Source: Paramacrobiotus metropolitanus (Eukaryota; Tardigrada; Eutardigrada; Parachela; Macrobiotidae). Taken from it: a DNA stretch of 64,000 nt. Positions within the stretch are counted from its first letter, which is position 1. Each line of letters starts with the position of its first letter. Below, piece after piece: positions 11,570 to 23,651 of the stretch. The position numbers and the translations under genes were made by a program. A model generated the notes under the pieces. That model saw only the letters and a program-made list of their open reading frames with translations. It ran no database searches and was not told the DNA's origin. The DNA lies in the NCBI RefSeq assembly GCF_019649055.1, contig NW_026570257.1, positions 930,001 to 994,000 of the forward strand, read 5' to 3'.

Positions 11570-13060
11570 CAATGGGACCGTGAATACTGGGTTGATCCAT
11601 CATGTTTAGTATTCGTCTATCGTTGATATCGTAAGTACAGGATTGATATGTCATTTTTAGATGGAACACATTCGAAAAGTCGTCCCATTAAACGGAAGCC
11701 GGTCATCGCGAAACAGTCACGATCCGATTGCGATCGGCCGTCAGCCAGCGCCTTCCTTTTAATTATTGGGTTTCTGCTGGTTTGCACTCAATGAATTGCC
11801 TGCTTTTTTGAACTATGATTACGCCGAACGCGATCACCCGCACTTCGATATTTTCAGACTTCCCATTTCGAACCTGCCCTCATTCTTCCATCAATACATT
11901 ATTTGCTGACGCGCTGCTGTACAGAATTATAAATTTTGTATTTTGATGAATAATTTACGATGTTTATTACTTCGACGACATGGGCGATACCGTTCCGTGA
12001 CATCTGCAGAGTGCAGAGACACGCTGAAAACCATGACTCAACGGCAGTACTGTGCTTGTATTGTACATAATACAGCTTTAAATATCATTGGTGTAATAGG
12101 TACGATTTAGATACTCAGTTGCGATTTAGTACTTACGAGTTCCCCTGACTGGCTATTCAATAAAGCGCTTAGTCCAATTCTTTTCATTCGGACAAAGATT
12201 ACTTCACGCACAACGGGTTCTCTTAAAAATTATTTGAAGTTTCTGGTAAAATGGCGAATGTACGGACCGCGAGATGTAGCTTGTGTTAATTGTAACTTGT
12301 AAGTATCCATAAGTAAGCTTGTTTGCATGTTCACTGTACAAAAAGCCTCGCACGTAAATCAATGAGTGAACTCAAAAGTCGAGGCAGGGTTACCTGACAT
12401 GATAATGAATCATGATTGACTTCACGGATGACTTCACGGATGTTACAGCGCGGTATAACCTCCGGAAGCCAAAAAGAATCGAAGCCAAGGCGAAGAAGAA
12501 GATCGGGGAAGGCACGTTGGCCATGCGTTTGAGGGACATTTTCGAGCGCATACAAAACGTTAATATGCAGATACTCAGCGTTGATGGTGTTGGTTTTTTC
12601 AAATTTGCTCTCCGAATGGTGGATCTGTCGTAATCTTAACGTTGTTTTTGTAGCGACCAGACGTTGAAGTCCCGTTAAACGGGTTGTCTGCTCTTGATGT
12701 AATAATAATAATAATAATAATAATGATAGCAAAAGGTCACTCCGATTTGGTTATGTCTAGCACCGAAGAATTTTTTGAATTTTTTTTATTGAAGGTGTGT
12801 TGAATTATTAACTTGAATTTATATTTACATTTGTTTGTGATTTTGTCTATTTAAAGTTGAATCATAATAAGACATTAATTTGGTTTATTCGAGTCTCAAA
12901 ATTGCTTTAATTCCCGAGAATTGTTTTGGTTGGGTTATGAATTGTCAGCCAACAGACAGTGCGGCGCTTTGGTTAGGAACATTTCGAGTTGTGTTATTGT
13001 TGTTTTCGAGATGTAATTCGAGTTGTATTACAGAATCTCTAGTTGTCTATCCTTCGGCAT
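11570..13060. other. Intergenic, no convincing gene
   Basis: About 1.5 kb. Overlapping frames on both strands at 12331-12732 show no family features and are not called. It includes the 3' flanks of the metalloproteinase and of the minus-strand cuticle-protein gene. Confidence 0.5.
12699..12724. repeat. (TAA)n microsatellite
   Basis: Eight to nine consecutive TAA units. This is a simple repeat, and it gives rise to a spurious poly-leucine frame on the minus strand. Confidence 0.9.
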
Positions 13061-13737
13061 TTATTTGCGGCCGTTGGCGCCCTTCTTCCCAGCTGCCGCC
13101 CTTTTGGGAGCAACAGGCTGCGCGGCCAGGATTTGGGGAGCTCCAACACCGGGGGGAACGTAGTCAGCAGGGGGAGTGTCAAAGAGGGGCTGGTCAGTGT
13201 ACAAGCGGGAGTTGGCGAAGTTCTCGTACTGGGCGAACCTGCAAAAGGAATAGCGGTTCAGCGGAGTGCCGCCTGCACAGAAAAGTATACTAGATGACAA
13301 GGTTATTTAAAACTAGTTTCATCAATACTAGTTTCATGCTGCCAAAAAAACTGTTCTATGTTCCAAAACTGGTTGAATAAGTGTTGGGCTTACTTTTGGC
13401 AGTCGACGTTGAAGAAGTAGTCGCAGATGAGGGTGACCTGGTTGAAGACGGTGCTGTTGACGCAGAGGTAACTGGTCTGGTTGCCGTTGATGTCGCAGCG
13501 GTGGAAGACTTGGCACTGGGCCTCCGTGTCGGCGTAGAATCCCGGCTGCTTCTTGCTCTGACAGCTGAATCCCGTCTGCGGGATGGTGTTGTAGTTGGGG
13601 TACTGGTTGGCGTCCCGGTTGGCCAGGATGGCCTGCACTTCCGCCGCGTTCAGCGCCGGCTTCAACAGGTCCCACACGAACTGCTGCTGGGCAGCCACAC
13701 ACGCAGCCAGGCACACCAAGACGACGGCTTTCATCAT
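13061..13737 (-). CDS. Secreted chitin-binding (peritrophin-A/CBM14) cuticle-type protein
   Basis: Exons on the minus strand are 13737-13394 and 13238-13061 (173 aa). The N-terminus KAVVLVCLAACVAAQ is a clear signal peptide. One chitin-binding type-2 domain lies at about residues 58-114, with six cysteines spaced C-x15-C-x5-C-x10-C-x12-C-x7-C and aromatic residues between them. Exon 2 encodes a low-complexity tail rich in Pro, Ala and Lys ending KKGANGRK. One CBM14 domain plus a basic tail is the arrangement of CPAP1-type cuticle proteins, which bind chitin in the extracellular cuticle. The intron is in phase 2 (GTAAGC...TTTTGCAG). The coding DNA is GC-rich, suggesting high expression. Confidence 0.88.
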
Positions 13738-14900
13738 TTTTTAGAGTTTTCCGTGGGATTAAGTTGAACGCGCCGGCTAAACACTGCTGAAGTGCTACTG
13801 AGAAGGTGGTACGTACCATTCCCTATCATGATGGGAGCGTTTTATATGCACAGCGCGATCACAGTATGCTTGCTATGAGAGAGCAGACTGCTCTGGGCGT
13901 GTGTTATTTAATTGAATTAATCAGTTTAGTTACTTCTCGATAGCAATGATCTTGGTCAGAATTCATTAACAAGGGTTTTAACAAATAACAATGCACCAGT
14001 CAGTCATTAAGCAACGAGGAACAAAATTTGGCAAAGCGATCAATCGAATGTGAAAACCCGCCAGATTCCATAAGTTGAGTCACGGCTGATGGATTGCAGT
14101 TCGTAGTTCGTACAGACGAACCGAACGAACAGACATAACAGAGACTGAGAGACATTTGACATAATTAAAGGCATAATCAGCATTGTATTCAATATATCAT
14201 GTATGTTGCGATTTTAAGTTTCAATACCCTAGATAAGTAATTAACTTAATTTGGCATATGATGATTAGCAGGTGGCAAGTGTCGTTCATGAAGCACCAAC
14301 CAGGCACCGAAGAAACCTTCAGTTTTCACGGTAGAACATACAGTACTGCGCATTTATACTATGTAGTAGTTCTATATAATTATGCGGCATTCGCACGGCG
14401 ACGTTAATTATGGACACATTACTGTCACACATCCAAAATTAAGCATTTTGAAGTATTTTCAAAAATTTTGTGACAAATGTTTTCGATGGTGTCTAAGTCG
14501 GTCTTGTCATCGAAATGCGTTTGCGTCTAATGCCCAATTGTTTAATTAGTTCAGTAATATCGCTCACCAGTCAATACCGTACTGCGAGATTTGTGTATGC
14601 ATCAAGAAAAAAATTTTTATTGCAGAATAAAAGTGCAGGGACCTGTGCAACCAGCACTCCTAAAATTTCTAAGCCATCATCAAATTCATAAGAAATACTC
14701 ATAACTTCGTACTGTACATACAATAATTATTGTAAAATCTAGCCGTAGGACAACAAGTGATTAACTATAAGAATGTGGAACCCATCACATCCGCATTGTC
14801 ACAAGTCTTTTTAGAAAAAAAAGTCGTTCAGAGAATCAGCAATACCTCGAGTATTTACACTAGTGGTGCAGAGTGCGGACACTTGGATTTGCTGCGCCAA
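13738..14900. other. Intergenic between two minus-strand genes
   Basis: Apart from the TATA box, about 1.1 kb of AT-rich sequence with no gene recognised. It holds the promoter of the chitin-binding gene and the 3' flank of the coiled-coil gene. Confidence 0.5.
13841..13848 (-). promoter_or_regulatory. TATA box of the chitin-binding protein gene
   Basis: On the minus strand the sequence reads CATATAAAACG about 105 bases before the ATG, at a distance that leaves a normal short 5' untranslated region. Confidence 0.5.
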
Positions 14901-15782
14901 TCACAACGCCGCAGTCACGGTGGCGCTTTCCGATGAGATCGGCTGGACATCCGGAGGCGTCGTTGCCGGTTGAACAAGAGCAACCTCTCCAGTAACGATA
15001 CTTGATGACGGTGGATTGCTCGCTTCAGATGCAGCGGTGATGGGAACCGCAGCGATAGGGGCGCTGCCGTCATTCGGCGCGACAGATGCCAGGAAGCTCA
15101 CCATTTTTCCATCGGCGGTTTTCTGCTGGATGAGGAATTTCTGTCCGACAGCCGCCGTAACGGGCAATTTCAGCGGTGCGGGCGATGGGCTGGGTGTCGC
15201 AATAACAGCCGCCGTAACGGGCAGTTTTGGAGTGGACGATTGGTCGGGTGCCGCACTGCCAACCGCCTTTGGAATCGGATCGGGGGTAGTGTTAATCACC
15301 TGAGTTGGAGTGGCATTGACGACCAGCGCCACCGAAGGCCCCGGAGCGATTTTAACGACGGGGGTCACTAGATCTGGACGATTTGGACGCAAGGGGACTT
15401 TATTAACCGCCACCGGTGGGCGGTTGGGAGTACTCAACGCCGCTGGATTCAGGCCACTCGCCATCGCATCAGCCAGCATGGGGACCAGCGACTGCGGGAT
15501 ATTGGAGGCCCGCTTCGTCTGCTCCAGGCGGCTCATCGTGATGCACATCTCCGAGCGCTCCTGCTTCAGCTTCAAGATGTCGGCCTCCAGTTCGCGGCGT
15601 TTGCAGCGCTCCTGATCCAGTTGTTTGCGCAGCACCGTGATCTCCTCCTCGGGATCGTAGCGGCGCATCTTGCGCTTGGCGGCTGACGCGGGGGCCACGG
15701 GCTGGGGTTTGGCCGCGGGAGGGCGGGTGGTGGTCGGTGTGAGGACGCGGTTGGATGCGGGACGCAGGCTGACGTAGGCCAT
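14901..15782 (-). CDS. Coiled-coil protein with Ala/Pro/Thr-rich tail, function unknown
   Basis: A single uninterrupted frame of 293 aa. A basic stretch (AAKRKMRRYD, about residues 34-43) is followed by a heptad-like coiled coil (EEEITVLRKQLDQERCKRRE..., about 45-95). The remainder is disordered-looking and rich in A, P, T, V and S, with the octapeptide KLPVTAAV occurring twice. The basic patch before a coiled coil resembles a bZIP, but the basic region is too short and lacks the N-x7-R signature, so I do not call it one. A nuclear location is only a guess. Strong codon bias and length make a real gene likely. Confidence 0.65.
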   Translation of the reverse strand: MAYVSLRPASNRVLTPTTTRPPAAKPQPVAPASAAKRKMRRYDPEEEITVLRKQLDQERCKRRELEADILKLKQERSEMCITMSRLEQTKRASNIPQSLVPMLADAMASGLNPAALSTPNRPPVAVNKVPLRPNRPDLVTPVVKIAPGPSVALVVNATPTQVINTTPDPIPKAVGSAAPDQSSTPKLPVTAAVIATPSPSPAPLKLPVTAAVGQKFLIQQKTADGKMVSFLASVAPNDGSAPIAAVPITAASEASNPPSSSIVTGEVALVQPATTPPDVQPISSESATVTAAL

Positions 15783-16378
15783 TGCGGAGATGAATTAATT
15801 TCGCTGACAAACGACAGTGCTGGTCCGTTGCACCGTTGATGGTACTACAGCAAAACTTGCGACTTTTGGATGCTGTTACGGGTTACCATTCAGATATTTC
15901 AGCGGGTAGCTCCGAAAAGATTAAAAACTGACGTAAAATGTTGAGCTACAGTGCAGCTGCTACACAATGTAATGAAGAAACTTCACAGTGGCTGTGAAGT
16001 TCACACAACAAACGTTACAAACCGCAAAAATAAGAAAAAAACTGACGCTACTCACTGACCCGTGACTTACGATTGCGCGAAGTGCCAAACGCAAACAGTC
16101 CGGTGCAATGGTGTGGCGTGTGCAGCAGCCGCCCTTTTCTGGGCCAGCTCGGCTCGTTACCCCTCGACTCTCTGCGTATGCGAACATTTTCTGGATTTTT
16201 AATTTTTATAACCTTTTTGATTTTGTAGAATTTGGATTTATCTGATTCTATGATTCTGAAATGTAATTATTATTCACTTAAGTCTTGTACTTGCGTGTTG
16301 ATCAGCGCCACTGCATACTTAACGGCAATGTAATCGCATACAGATACAGGTGAAGACAAACTTCCCTGGGACATCACG
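15783..16378. other. Divergent intergenic region
   Basis: 600 bases between the minus-strand coiled-coil gene and the plus-strand GT92 gene, which it probably serves as a shared promoter region. A minus-strand frame at 15960-16187 has no supporting features. Confidence 0.5.
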
Positions 16379-18899
16379 ATGCGCATGCTTCACGCAGCCC
16401 ATCAAATCTACCGAAGACTAGAACTGGTAAGCGGTCTTTTGACTCTCCTCTCAAACATGCACTTGATTCATGTCCTGTATACTGTTGCATCTAGTTGGCA
16501 CTGAAACGCGGCATCGGACGCACCCATATCCAGGCGACGCTCTTCCTGATCGCCGTCACCGGGTTTATCGCGCTGAGTACCTACCTGACGATTCTGTATT
16601 ATGACTCCTTCCCGCGCATCCAGCGTTTCCGCTCTTCCGGATGGAAGGAGTGCGCCGTCTCCTCCGTTCTGCCCGAACCCAAGAATTCTCTGCCGGACCC
16701 CCGTTGGCAGAGGATTCTCGAGAAGGTGTGGGTGTACTCGGCCTTCGTGACGGATAAGCATCCACCGCAGCTCACGGTGGAGGTTATTGCCATCGTGGAG
16801 CTGGCGGAGAATCGATTTTTGGACGATGCCGAGTGCCAGTGTGTGTTTGGCGGGGATAAAGGGGCGGTGAAGGCGGAGATGCGCGTCCATAACGAAGCCC
16901 GTCGTGACAGGCACGGGGTAACGAGATTTACTCAAATTTTAAACTCATTGAAATTTAGGTTTACTTGCGTTAGTTGCGTATTTTTAATTACTTTTACTTT
17001 GTAACCGTAAATGACGGAAAACGTCTTTAGAAAATCGGCTAATTTTAGGTATTTTGCCCCAAATCACGACCAAATAATTGATTTTATTTTTCCGCTAAAA
17101 CAGCTTTGACTGCAGAAAACTCACGTGTTACTGATATGCACTTTCGATATCAGTAACACGTGAGTAGTACTTTAATGATAAATAATTATTGCGTTAGGGC
17201 TATTGCTCATGTAAAAAATTATTATATGAAGCAGCGCTGCGCCGTTGTTATTGTATTCGAAGCAGATATAAATAAATTACCGTACTTGCGTTGAAATTTC
17301 TGTGTTGTGTTTCGTGGCAGTGAGCGCAAGCATGAGATTTTGTTGTGGGTTTATTTTACAGTGAAATTATTTGCTGTTTTAAATTGCAGACACAGTACGG
17401 TGACGTGCGATTTATCTGTGATATTCCTCCCGACGTGAACACCGCTTCCGTCGGCGTACAGTGCCGTTCCCGCTCCGCCTGTGATACTGTTGCTCTCCCC
17501 GTGCATCCGCTGCCCGACGAATGGCCACGGAAACTCTCCATGGCCGTGTGTGGTCCGGTGCTGTACGGCAATGTCTCCGTCAACCGGCTGATTGAGTTTA
17601 TCGAGTATTACCAGCTGATCGGGATCGAGAAGTTCATCTTCTACGTGGATAATCCGCATTCGGACCTGCAGAAAACTCTGGACTACTATCACGCGCTGGG
17701 GAAAGTTGATTTTCTCAACTGGAAAATTCCCGGTATCAATCTAACGGATTATGAAGAAATCTGGTATTATGGACAAACGGCCGCGTATAACGACTGCGCC
17801 GAGAGGACGGGATATTTGTGGGATTACACGTTAGAAGGTGAATATTTGAGTTTCCTTTGGAGAATTTATTGATGACTGTTGTGCGTGTTTTACATGCTTT
17901 CTTGTGTGTCTTTACAGAATTGTATAGCTCACAACACTGATTTTATTGTTTTTTTTAATTGTATGTACTTTACCTTAAATTAGACATTTGACAATCAATT
18001 TATTCATTTTTCAGTGCATCTGTTGAGCGTTCATATATGTACATAACGCGAGAAACTTCTTATTAGTGACTTATACTTCTGTTCTTATCGAAAGGTCGTG
18101 TTAATCGTTTTTAGCAAATGTTGGTTATTGAATTTTTCATGATTCTGGAGGACGGGTACTAAATTTTTCTTCGTTTTATGATTTTTTTTATTCTGAAGAA
18201 TTGTGTTGTATATTTAGTATTGCTCTGTTTTATATTTTGCTGCCTTAGCTGTAAAGCCTGTAATGCATGAATACTGTTTCATCTCCAGTGGATTGTTTAA
18301 TTGTTTTGGTTCATTTTAACGTTTTATGGAAGCAGATTTATTTGAGTACTCTTAATTGTGTTCATTTTGACTGAACCGCTTTATTTTTACGTACTCTTCG
18401 GTCTCTTTCATTACTGAAATATATTTGTCGCGGATTTGTAGTTGATTTGGACGAATTCGTGGCCATCACCGACCGCCGTCCGTTATCCGCGGTGGTCCGC
18501 AACGGCCTGGACGACTGCGTAATTATCCGCTCGACCAATATGAAGTTGCCCCCGGCCACGGCCTCTTCCAAACGCCTGAGCCCCTACTCTCCCGCGGATC
18601 TTCTTCTGCGCTCCTCCACCCACCAGTCATACATCTATCCCTGGTACGATCGCACCAAGGGATTGTGTCGCAACCGGAAGGTGCTGAACGCCGGCATCCA
18701 TTTTCCGCATTTCCTGACGGCTGGACATTCGATGCGCTACGCCGATCCCGATGAGGAGGCCGTGATATTGCATATGCGTGAGGAGCTGCTGTTTGAAGGC
18801 ACCTGGCCGTGGGTGCGGTGGGTGGTGGATGAGCGGGGATCCGTGTATGCTGAACGAGTGGCGGCGCATGTGGAGAGGGTCGTACAGGCGCTGGGATGA
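16379..18899 (+). CDS. GT92-family glycosyltransferase, copy 1
   Basis: Type II membrane protein of the Golgi that would transfer a sugar, often galactose in this family, to glycans. Exons: 16379-16426, 16495-16917, 17390-17837, 18442-18899 (458 aa), all phases closing. A short first exon supplies the ATG (MRMLHAAHQ). A transmembrane anchor follows (LFLIAVTGFIALSTYLTIL), then stem, then the GT92 (DUF23) core: CGPVLYGN, LIEFIEYYQLIGIEKFIFY, QTAAYNDCAERT and the metal-binding DxD in VDLDEFV at the start of exon 4. The start rests on the exon-1 splice donor CTG|GTAAGC and is less certain than the rest. A paralogue lies at 23652-25936 in the same orientation. Confidence 0.87.
17119..17165. repeat. 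Perfect 19-bp hairpin in a GT92 intron
   Basis: ACTCACGTGTTACTGATAT, a 9-base spacer, then its exact reverse complement. Each arm contains the E-box CACGTG. It lies in the intron between exons 2 and 3 of GT92 copy 1. Confidence 0.85.
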
Positions 18900-19972
18900 T
18901 TTGTGTGACTTGTCGTTGTTGTTGTTTTTAGTGTTCCTCGCTTGCTGCGCAAGATTGTGATTTTTTGATGGACCGTTATCCATGTTGAAAGTTTGGTGGT
19001 ATCTATTTTGTTGGATAAAAAACTGCATTTTGATAAGTATTAAATTTTGAATGTTACCAAATATTGCGTTGTAGTTATCGATTGAGAATATGAGATGGAT
19101 CGAATTCCCAAACGCTGATTGTTGTGATATATCAAGCGACCCGAATCTCTTATGAAAATTTCCTCGTAAACTGCATTTTAAATGGTTTGACAAAAGATTC
19201 TGGTCGTGGTTCAGGACGCATACGTCTGATTTCGTCAGTTTGGCTACGACAAATTTATTTGGATTTATAGCGATTTATGTGGATTATAATATGTATTAGG
19301 ATTTTGACTGCCAAATAAAATTTAAATGGGCGAGTGGCAACGTCTGCTCGCGCCTAAAAAACTTATCGGTATTCGCTGTTTAATCTCCAATCTATTTAGT
19401 TTAACTCGCAGTTAGCCTATTTCCGATTAGGATGATACTCAAATGTTTCTGTGTCTGTGTTCTGGGTCATGCTGTTTTCGCCGACATTATCGGTTATGCA
19501 ACACAGAGAAACCGTCACTATCCAAGAAATTATTCGAAAACATCCTGTTACGTCAATAACATGTCTTGGAGTTATGATAATAAAATTCCAGGGCTCAGGA
19601 ACTTCCGGCCTCCGGGGATGTTCAACAGTGCCGATTCTGTATCGCTTAAACGATTGCATATGTACGAGTATAGGTCACAGCACAGTCCAGTTACCGATTT
19701 AATACTGTTCACTGGAGGGCTTCAAATCGAATTAATCGATCGACACTGCATGGTTAACTTTCACAAAAATAATCAGTAACAAAATTAGAACAAATCACAA
19801 TAAATTTGGATTACACGACCCATCTCGAAATGACTGTAGAGATTCATACAAATCCGATATCGCAGATACCATTAAAATTATCAAAAGATCCGAACATGAC
19901 AGAGATCAACTTTGGGAAACACAATCTGCGTTTATCTATGCCGAACACAACAATTAGCGGAAGTTTCGGACT
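18900..19972. other. 3' flank of GT92 copy 1 and nuclear-receptor gene
   Basis: Between convergent genes. An AATAAA lies near 19314. Apart from the uncertain frame at 19432-19779, no gene is seen. Confidence 0.4.
19432..19779 (+). CDS. Possible secreted protein, unrecognised
   Basis: Open frame of 115 codons that begins like a signal peptide (ILKCFCVCVLGHAVFA). A second plus-strand frame at 19806-20003 looks beta-rich, but I could find no splice pair joining the two. Its 3' end overlaps the last exon of the nuclear-receptor gene on the other strand. It may be a gene fragment or chance. Confidence 0.2.
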   Translation: MILKCFCVCVLGHAVFADIIGYATQRNRHYPRNYSKTSCYVNNMSWSYDNKIPGLRNFRPPGMFNSADSVSLKRLHMYEYRSQHSPVTDLILFTGGLQIELIDRHCMVNFHKNNQ

Positions 19973-21808
19973 TCACTGCAGTGAACGCGACCGCACCGGA
20001 TAGGACGAATAATCCAGACTGGCGATGTAGCCCATGGATACTTTGTCAATGGGCGGGAAAAATTTCATCACCCATTCCACCCTCTCATACGCAACGGTAC
20101 GATCGGCAATTTCCAGACGACATCCCAGTGAATAAAACAAGGCATCGAGGTAAAATGCGTGCTGTTGTACCATCAACGCTTTGTTGCTCACATTGGATAC
20201 ATCTGGATAATTGCAAATTTCGTGTCAAAACGAGCAATAGTCGATGCAGGAAAGCAGTACATGAATACAATGTACATTCATGTTTTTGATACCGAACATA
20301 TCTGTACACAAATACATTGTTAAATAAATAAAATAATACAATAATTATCTATATATGAATTAATAAATCGCTTTTTGCCAAGGAATTAAACTCCTAATTC
20401 GAGATTCAACTTCTGAAGTCGTAGAGATATTTGTTAATTAAAAATAGGGTGATACACGTAGATTCGTCATAAGTACTTATACTTATGAAAAAAGTCTGTT
20501 AAGTCTGCAAATTCAAAAAAGTTATTGAAACTTGATATTAATTTGAATTTTGAACTTGATATCAATCTCGAAACTTTAGTTTAAAACGCAATCTATTAAC
20601 TCTGTATAGGCATATTTCTCACCCGGCGCGAACATCGCAACAGCCGCCAACAAATACGCCTCGTTCAATGTCAAACAAATATCATTGCATGCCATGTAGA
20701 ATGTCGTGCAGAAGCGCAGCACGCTCATATCGAATCCCATGATCTCCACCAAGGAGACCGGAAAATGCACCTTCTCCGGGCACGATAGGTAATAATAGAA
20801 TTCTCCCTTACAATAATACCGGGCAACATGTATCTGAAAAAGCCACATCAGCATTATAAGATACATATTCACCTCACAGAAACAATCCGAGCAACTTTTG
20901 CGTGGCTTCGAGCCTTTCGGCACATGTTTACCATTTTGAGCACCATATATTTTTCGGTCAGCAAGATTTTCTGGTCGGCATAGCAGAAATCATTAAATCC
21001 AGGCAGCATGGACGCAAAGCGCGTCATCCGGCAGATGTCGTCTTCGAGAGATACACTGAGCAGGCGAAGCGCTCGAGATGGAGTGACTTGCGGTTGATGC
21101 TGCAATAATCATATATACATTACAAAAAATTTACGATTAATAACGTGTGTACAAATCAGAATTCTGATGAAACGAAAATTCGAAAAAGGAGCACGTGCAC
21201 TATATAATTCTAAAATTGAGATATCAAAAAATATCTAAAATACAGTGGAATTAAAACAGGAAGTTCATCACTCATGATTCGCGCGTCAATTTAAAAACAA
21301 CAAGAAAAAAGTAACAATAATTAGTTACACGTAAAATTTTCATTCAAACAAAAAGTCCCACATGGAACCGACAAGGAGTGCGCTGCTCAAATAGGATCAA
21401 GGAAAATAATACTGATTACCGAAGAAGAAACACAATTCCTGACAAAAAGAAACTGTACTGTAATTATCTGAAATATATTGCAAATAGGTAACAACATCTC
21501 GGAACAACACCTTCCCGTACCGGTATCAGACCGTGTTTGAGCGCACAAATCATCAAAGACGAATACATTTCAATTTGGTCGCCATATGCTGTTTCGTACG
21601 CCGTCCGCACCGCTTCCGCAGCCTGTCGCAGCATAATGCTCCGTGACTTGGCGAGATCAAAATAGCGGTCAATATACGACGGAATGTAACCGGAATGCTT
21701 CAATAAGTTGGGAAAGGCACGCTGCCGTTCACGATCCCAAGAATCTGCAATATCAATTATGTTGGTAAAGCCTGGTATCGTATCCTGGTAAAGCGTCAAA
21801 ACGAGTTG
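19973..21808 (-). CDS. Nuclear receptor ligand-binding-domain protein (5' end unresolved)
   Basis: Ligand-sensing transcription regulator. Minus-strand exons: 21808-21521, 21099-20932, 20833-20623, 20202-19973; the phases (0, 0, 1) all close, giving about 299 aa. The LBD signature is in exons 2-3 (CRMTRFASMLPGF...ADQKILL). Helices 7-8 are in exon 3 (DICLTLNEAYLLAAVAMFAP). Helices 9-10 are in the last exon (QQHAFYLDALFYSL...FFPPIDKVS). The protein stops soon after helix 10, and no canonical AF-2 helix is seen. No C4 zinc-finger DNA-binding domain was found on this strand between 21808 and GT92 copy 2 at 23652. Candidate 5' exons near 22262-22430 and 22869-22936 could not be joined in phase. 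It lies antiparallel between the two GT92 genes. Confidence 0.75.
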
Positions 21809-23651
21809 CTGAAAACAGTATTCTGCTGGGTTAATTTTGTTTCCGGAAATATAAAGAAATACTTCCGGAAATATAAAGAAATCTTGGGAGTGCACGGGAT
21901 AGGCACAGCTTTTGAAAATATATAAAAACTTAACGAGTTTCGAAGTCGCTTCGAATTTTGGCAAAATTAAAAGCAGAAATGCTGGTATGATTTTTGGAAG
22001 TATCTAAACAACAGCAACAGCATTTCAGCAAATGTTCAAATTAAATACAATTCGCCACAATCAAGCGTCAAAAGCAAGCATAAAAGATATTAATTTCTTC
22101 AGCAAATGCCTATCTGCGCTTAAAAATCCCACGTACAAAAATGCTATCGTGCCAGTACAATAACCTAGACCAGAACTGATTAATGTAACCGTTTCCTAAT
22201 TTTCTATAACCAACTGTTATTTTTACTTATCGTTAGTAATTATCTGATTTATTTTATTCACACTCATCGTCAACGTGTACGAACTGCACATCTAGAGGCT
22301 TACCCAGTGATGACAGCGGCACTAGTGCGCGGGACACACCCGTTGACACCCGAAAACGGCCGAAGGATCCTTGTGCGAGGACCGAATCAGAAGTGTCGCT
22401 GGCGGATGTCGACGACAAGGTATCTGGAAATGCATATTGCACCTCACGGCTGGTTGATCGCGCATCCGACTGTGGCGATGAATTCCCCGAATCTGAATGA
22501 AACAGATTATGATAGCTTTTGTGTAAAAATCCCCATATAAGAGCACAACTACGGACGCTGCATCAATTATCAATACGAGTACAGCAAAACAATTTTTATC
22601 CTAACAGCCAGCAAAACGTACAGCAAAACGATTTTTATGTTCTAAGTTCTATCCCAAAAGTTGCGAGCAGCACATTCTTAGCTATATGCTATAGCTACCA
22701 CACATTCGAGCCGGATAAAACTTTTGGCACATAGAAATAGAATATGATACACTTGAAGAGATTTCTGCAGCTAAAGGTTTTGCTCCGCAGATACTGTGTA
22801 TCCAGTGAGCCCCATCCCAGTACCCACCGAATCCCGAGGCGAAAAATGCAGAACGGCCAACATCGTACTGGGAAGCATCCGCAAAAGAATTACGTCGCGC
22901 TGGAGAGTTTGCGGTTGCACTCGAGTCGGGATCCATCCACGGGCCGGCACAGATTCAGAGAGTTTGGATGAATATTGGATCATAACTCCAGGGAGTATCC
23001 AGACTCCAACAATTTAAGTTATGCAACTGTTCCAAACTTCAAAGTGATGATTTATCATCGTTTAGGGTTTATGTTCAGTCACGCAACAACACAACAGTGC
23101 AACACTGCACCACGTTGAGGTTCATAATTCATATGCCAGGAGCTGTGAATGATGGGATCATGGAACGTTAAGTAATTTTCTTCGGATACTGAAAATCCTG
23201 ATATAATTTAAAATGAAAAATGAAAATGAAAAGTGAAAACATGCAGAAAATATCATGATAAGTAAATTATAAATAATCAAAAGCTCATAGCGTAACGATG
23301 CTCATAGCGTAACGAGCATTTGGCCGGTGAGTAAACCGCCGGCCAGCCGGTGCCGGTTGACACTTGTGATGGGTGTCGTACAACTAACCGCACCGCGTTG
23401 TCAGGACCATAGCTTCGAAAGAAATGTTTTTCCTGATTTTCTCCGTTTTAAATCTTCGTGCTCCTGATGTTTTCCGTTTTCGAAGTAATCAGAAGTTTCG
23501 ATTCAGTAGTTTCTGCAAAACGTGAAAGTGAAACCTCTTCCGCATTCCTTCACCCTGATTTTTTTTGCGAAAGTCTTCCATCTGTTTCATTGAGGCTGTC
23601 ATCACTGGTGATGGCAGTCACGCTGGTTCCGACCACCTTCGATCCTGACTG
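21809..23651. other. Upstream region of the nuclear-receptor gene, divergent to GT92 copy 2
   Basis: Must contain the missing 5' exon(s) of the receptor gene and the promoter of GT92 copy 2. A Ser-rich minus-strand frame ends at a GTAAGC donor near 22262, and a frame starting MDPDSSATANSP ends at a GTACGA donor near 22869, but their phases conflict. A tandem duplication of CTCATAGCGTAACGA lies near 23283-23314. Confidence 0.35.

Noticed and set aside
12331-12732. Overlapping frames on both strands
   Set aside because: Poly-leucine start arises from the TAA microsatellite; neither strand shows a domain or splice partners.
13334-13819. Other-frame and plus-strand frames over the chitin-binding gene
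   Set aside because: Shadows of a GC-rich coding exon; the minus-strand frame with signal peptide and six cysteines explains the region.
15016-15615. Plus-strand frames opposite the coiled-coil gene
   Set aside because: Antisense shadows of a biased coding sequence.
14901-15782. bZIP transcription factor
   Set aside because: Coiled coil is present but the basic region lacks the N-x7-R pattern.
22869-22936. First exon MDPDSSATANSP for the nuclear receptor
   Set aside because: Its donor is in phase 2, and joining to the next candidate acceptor gives an early stop.
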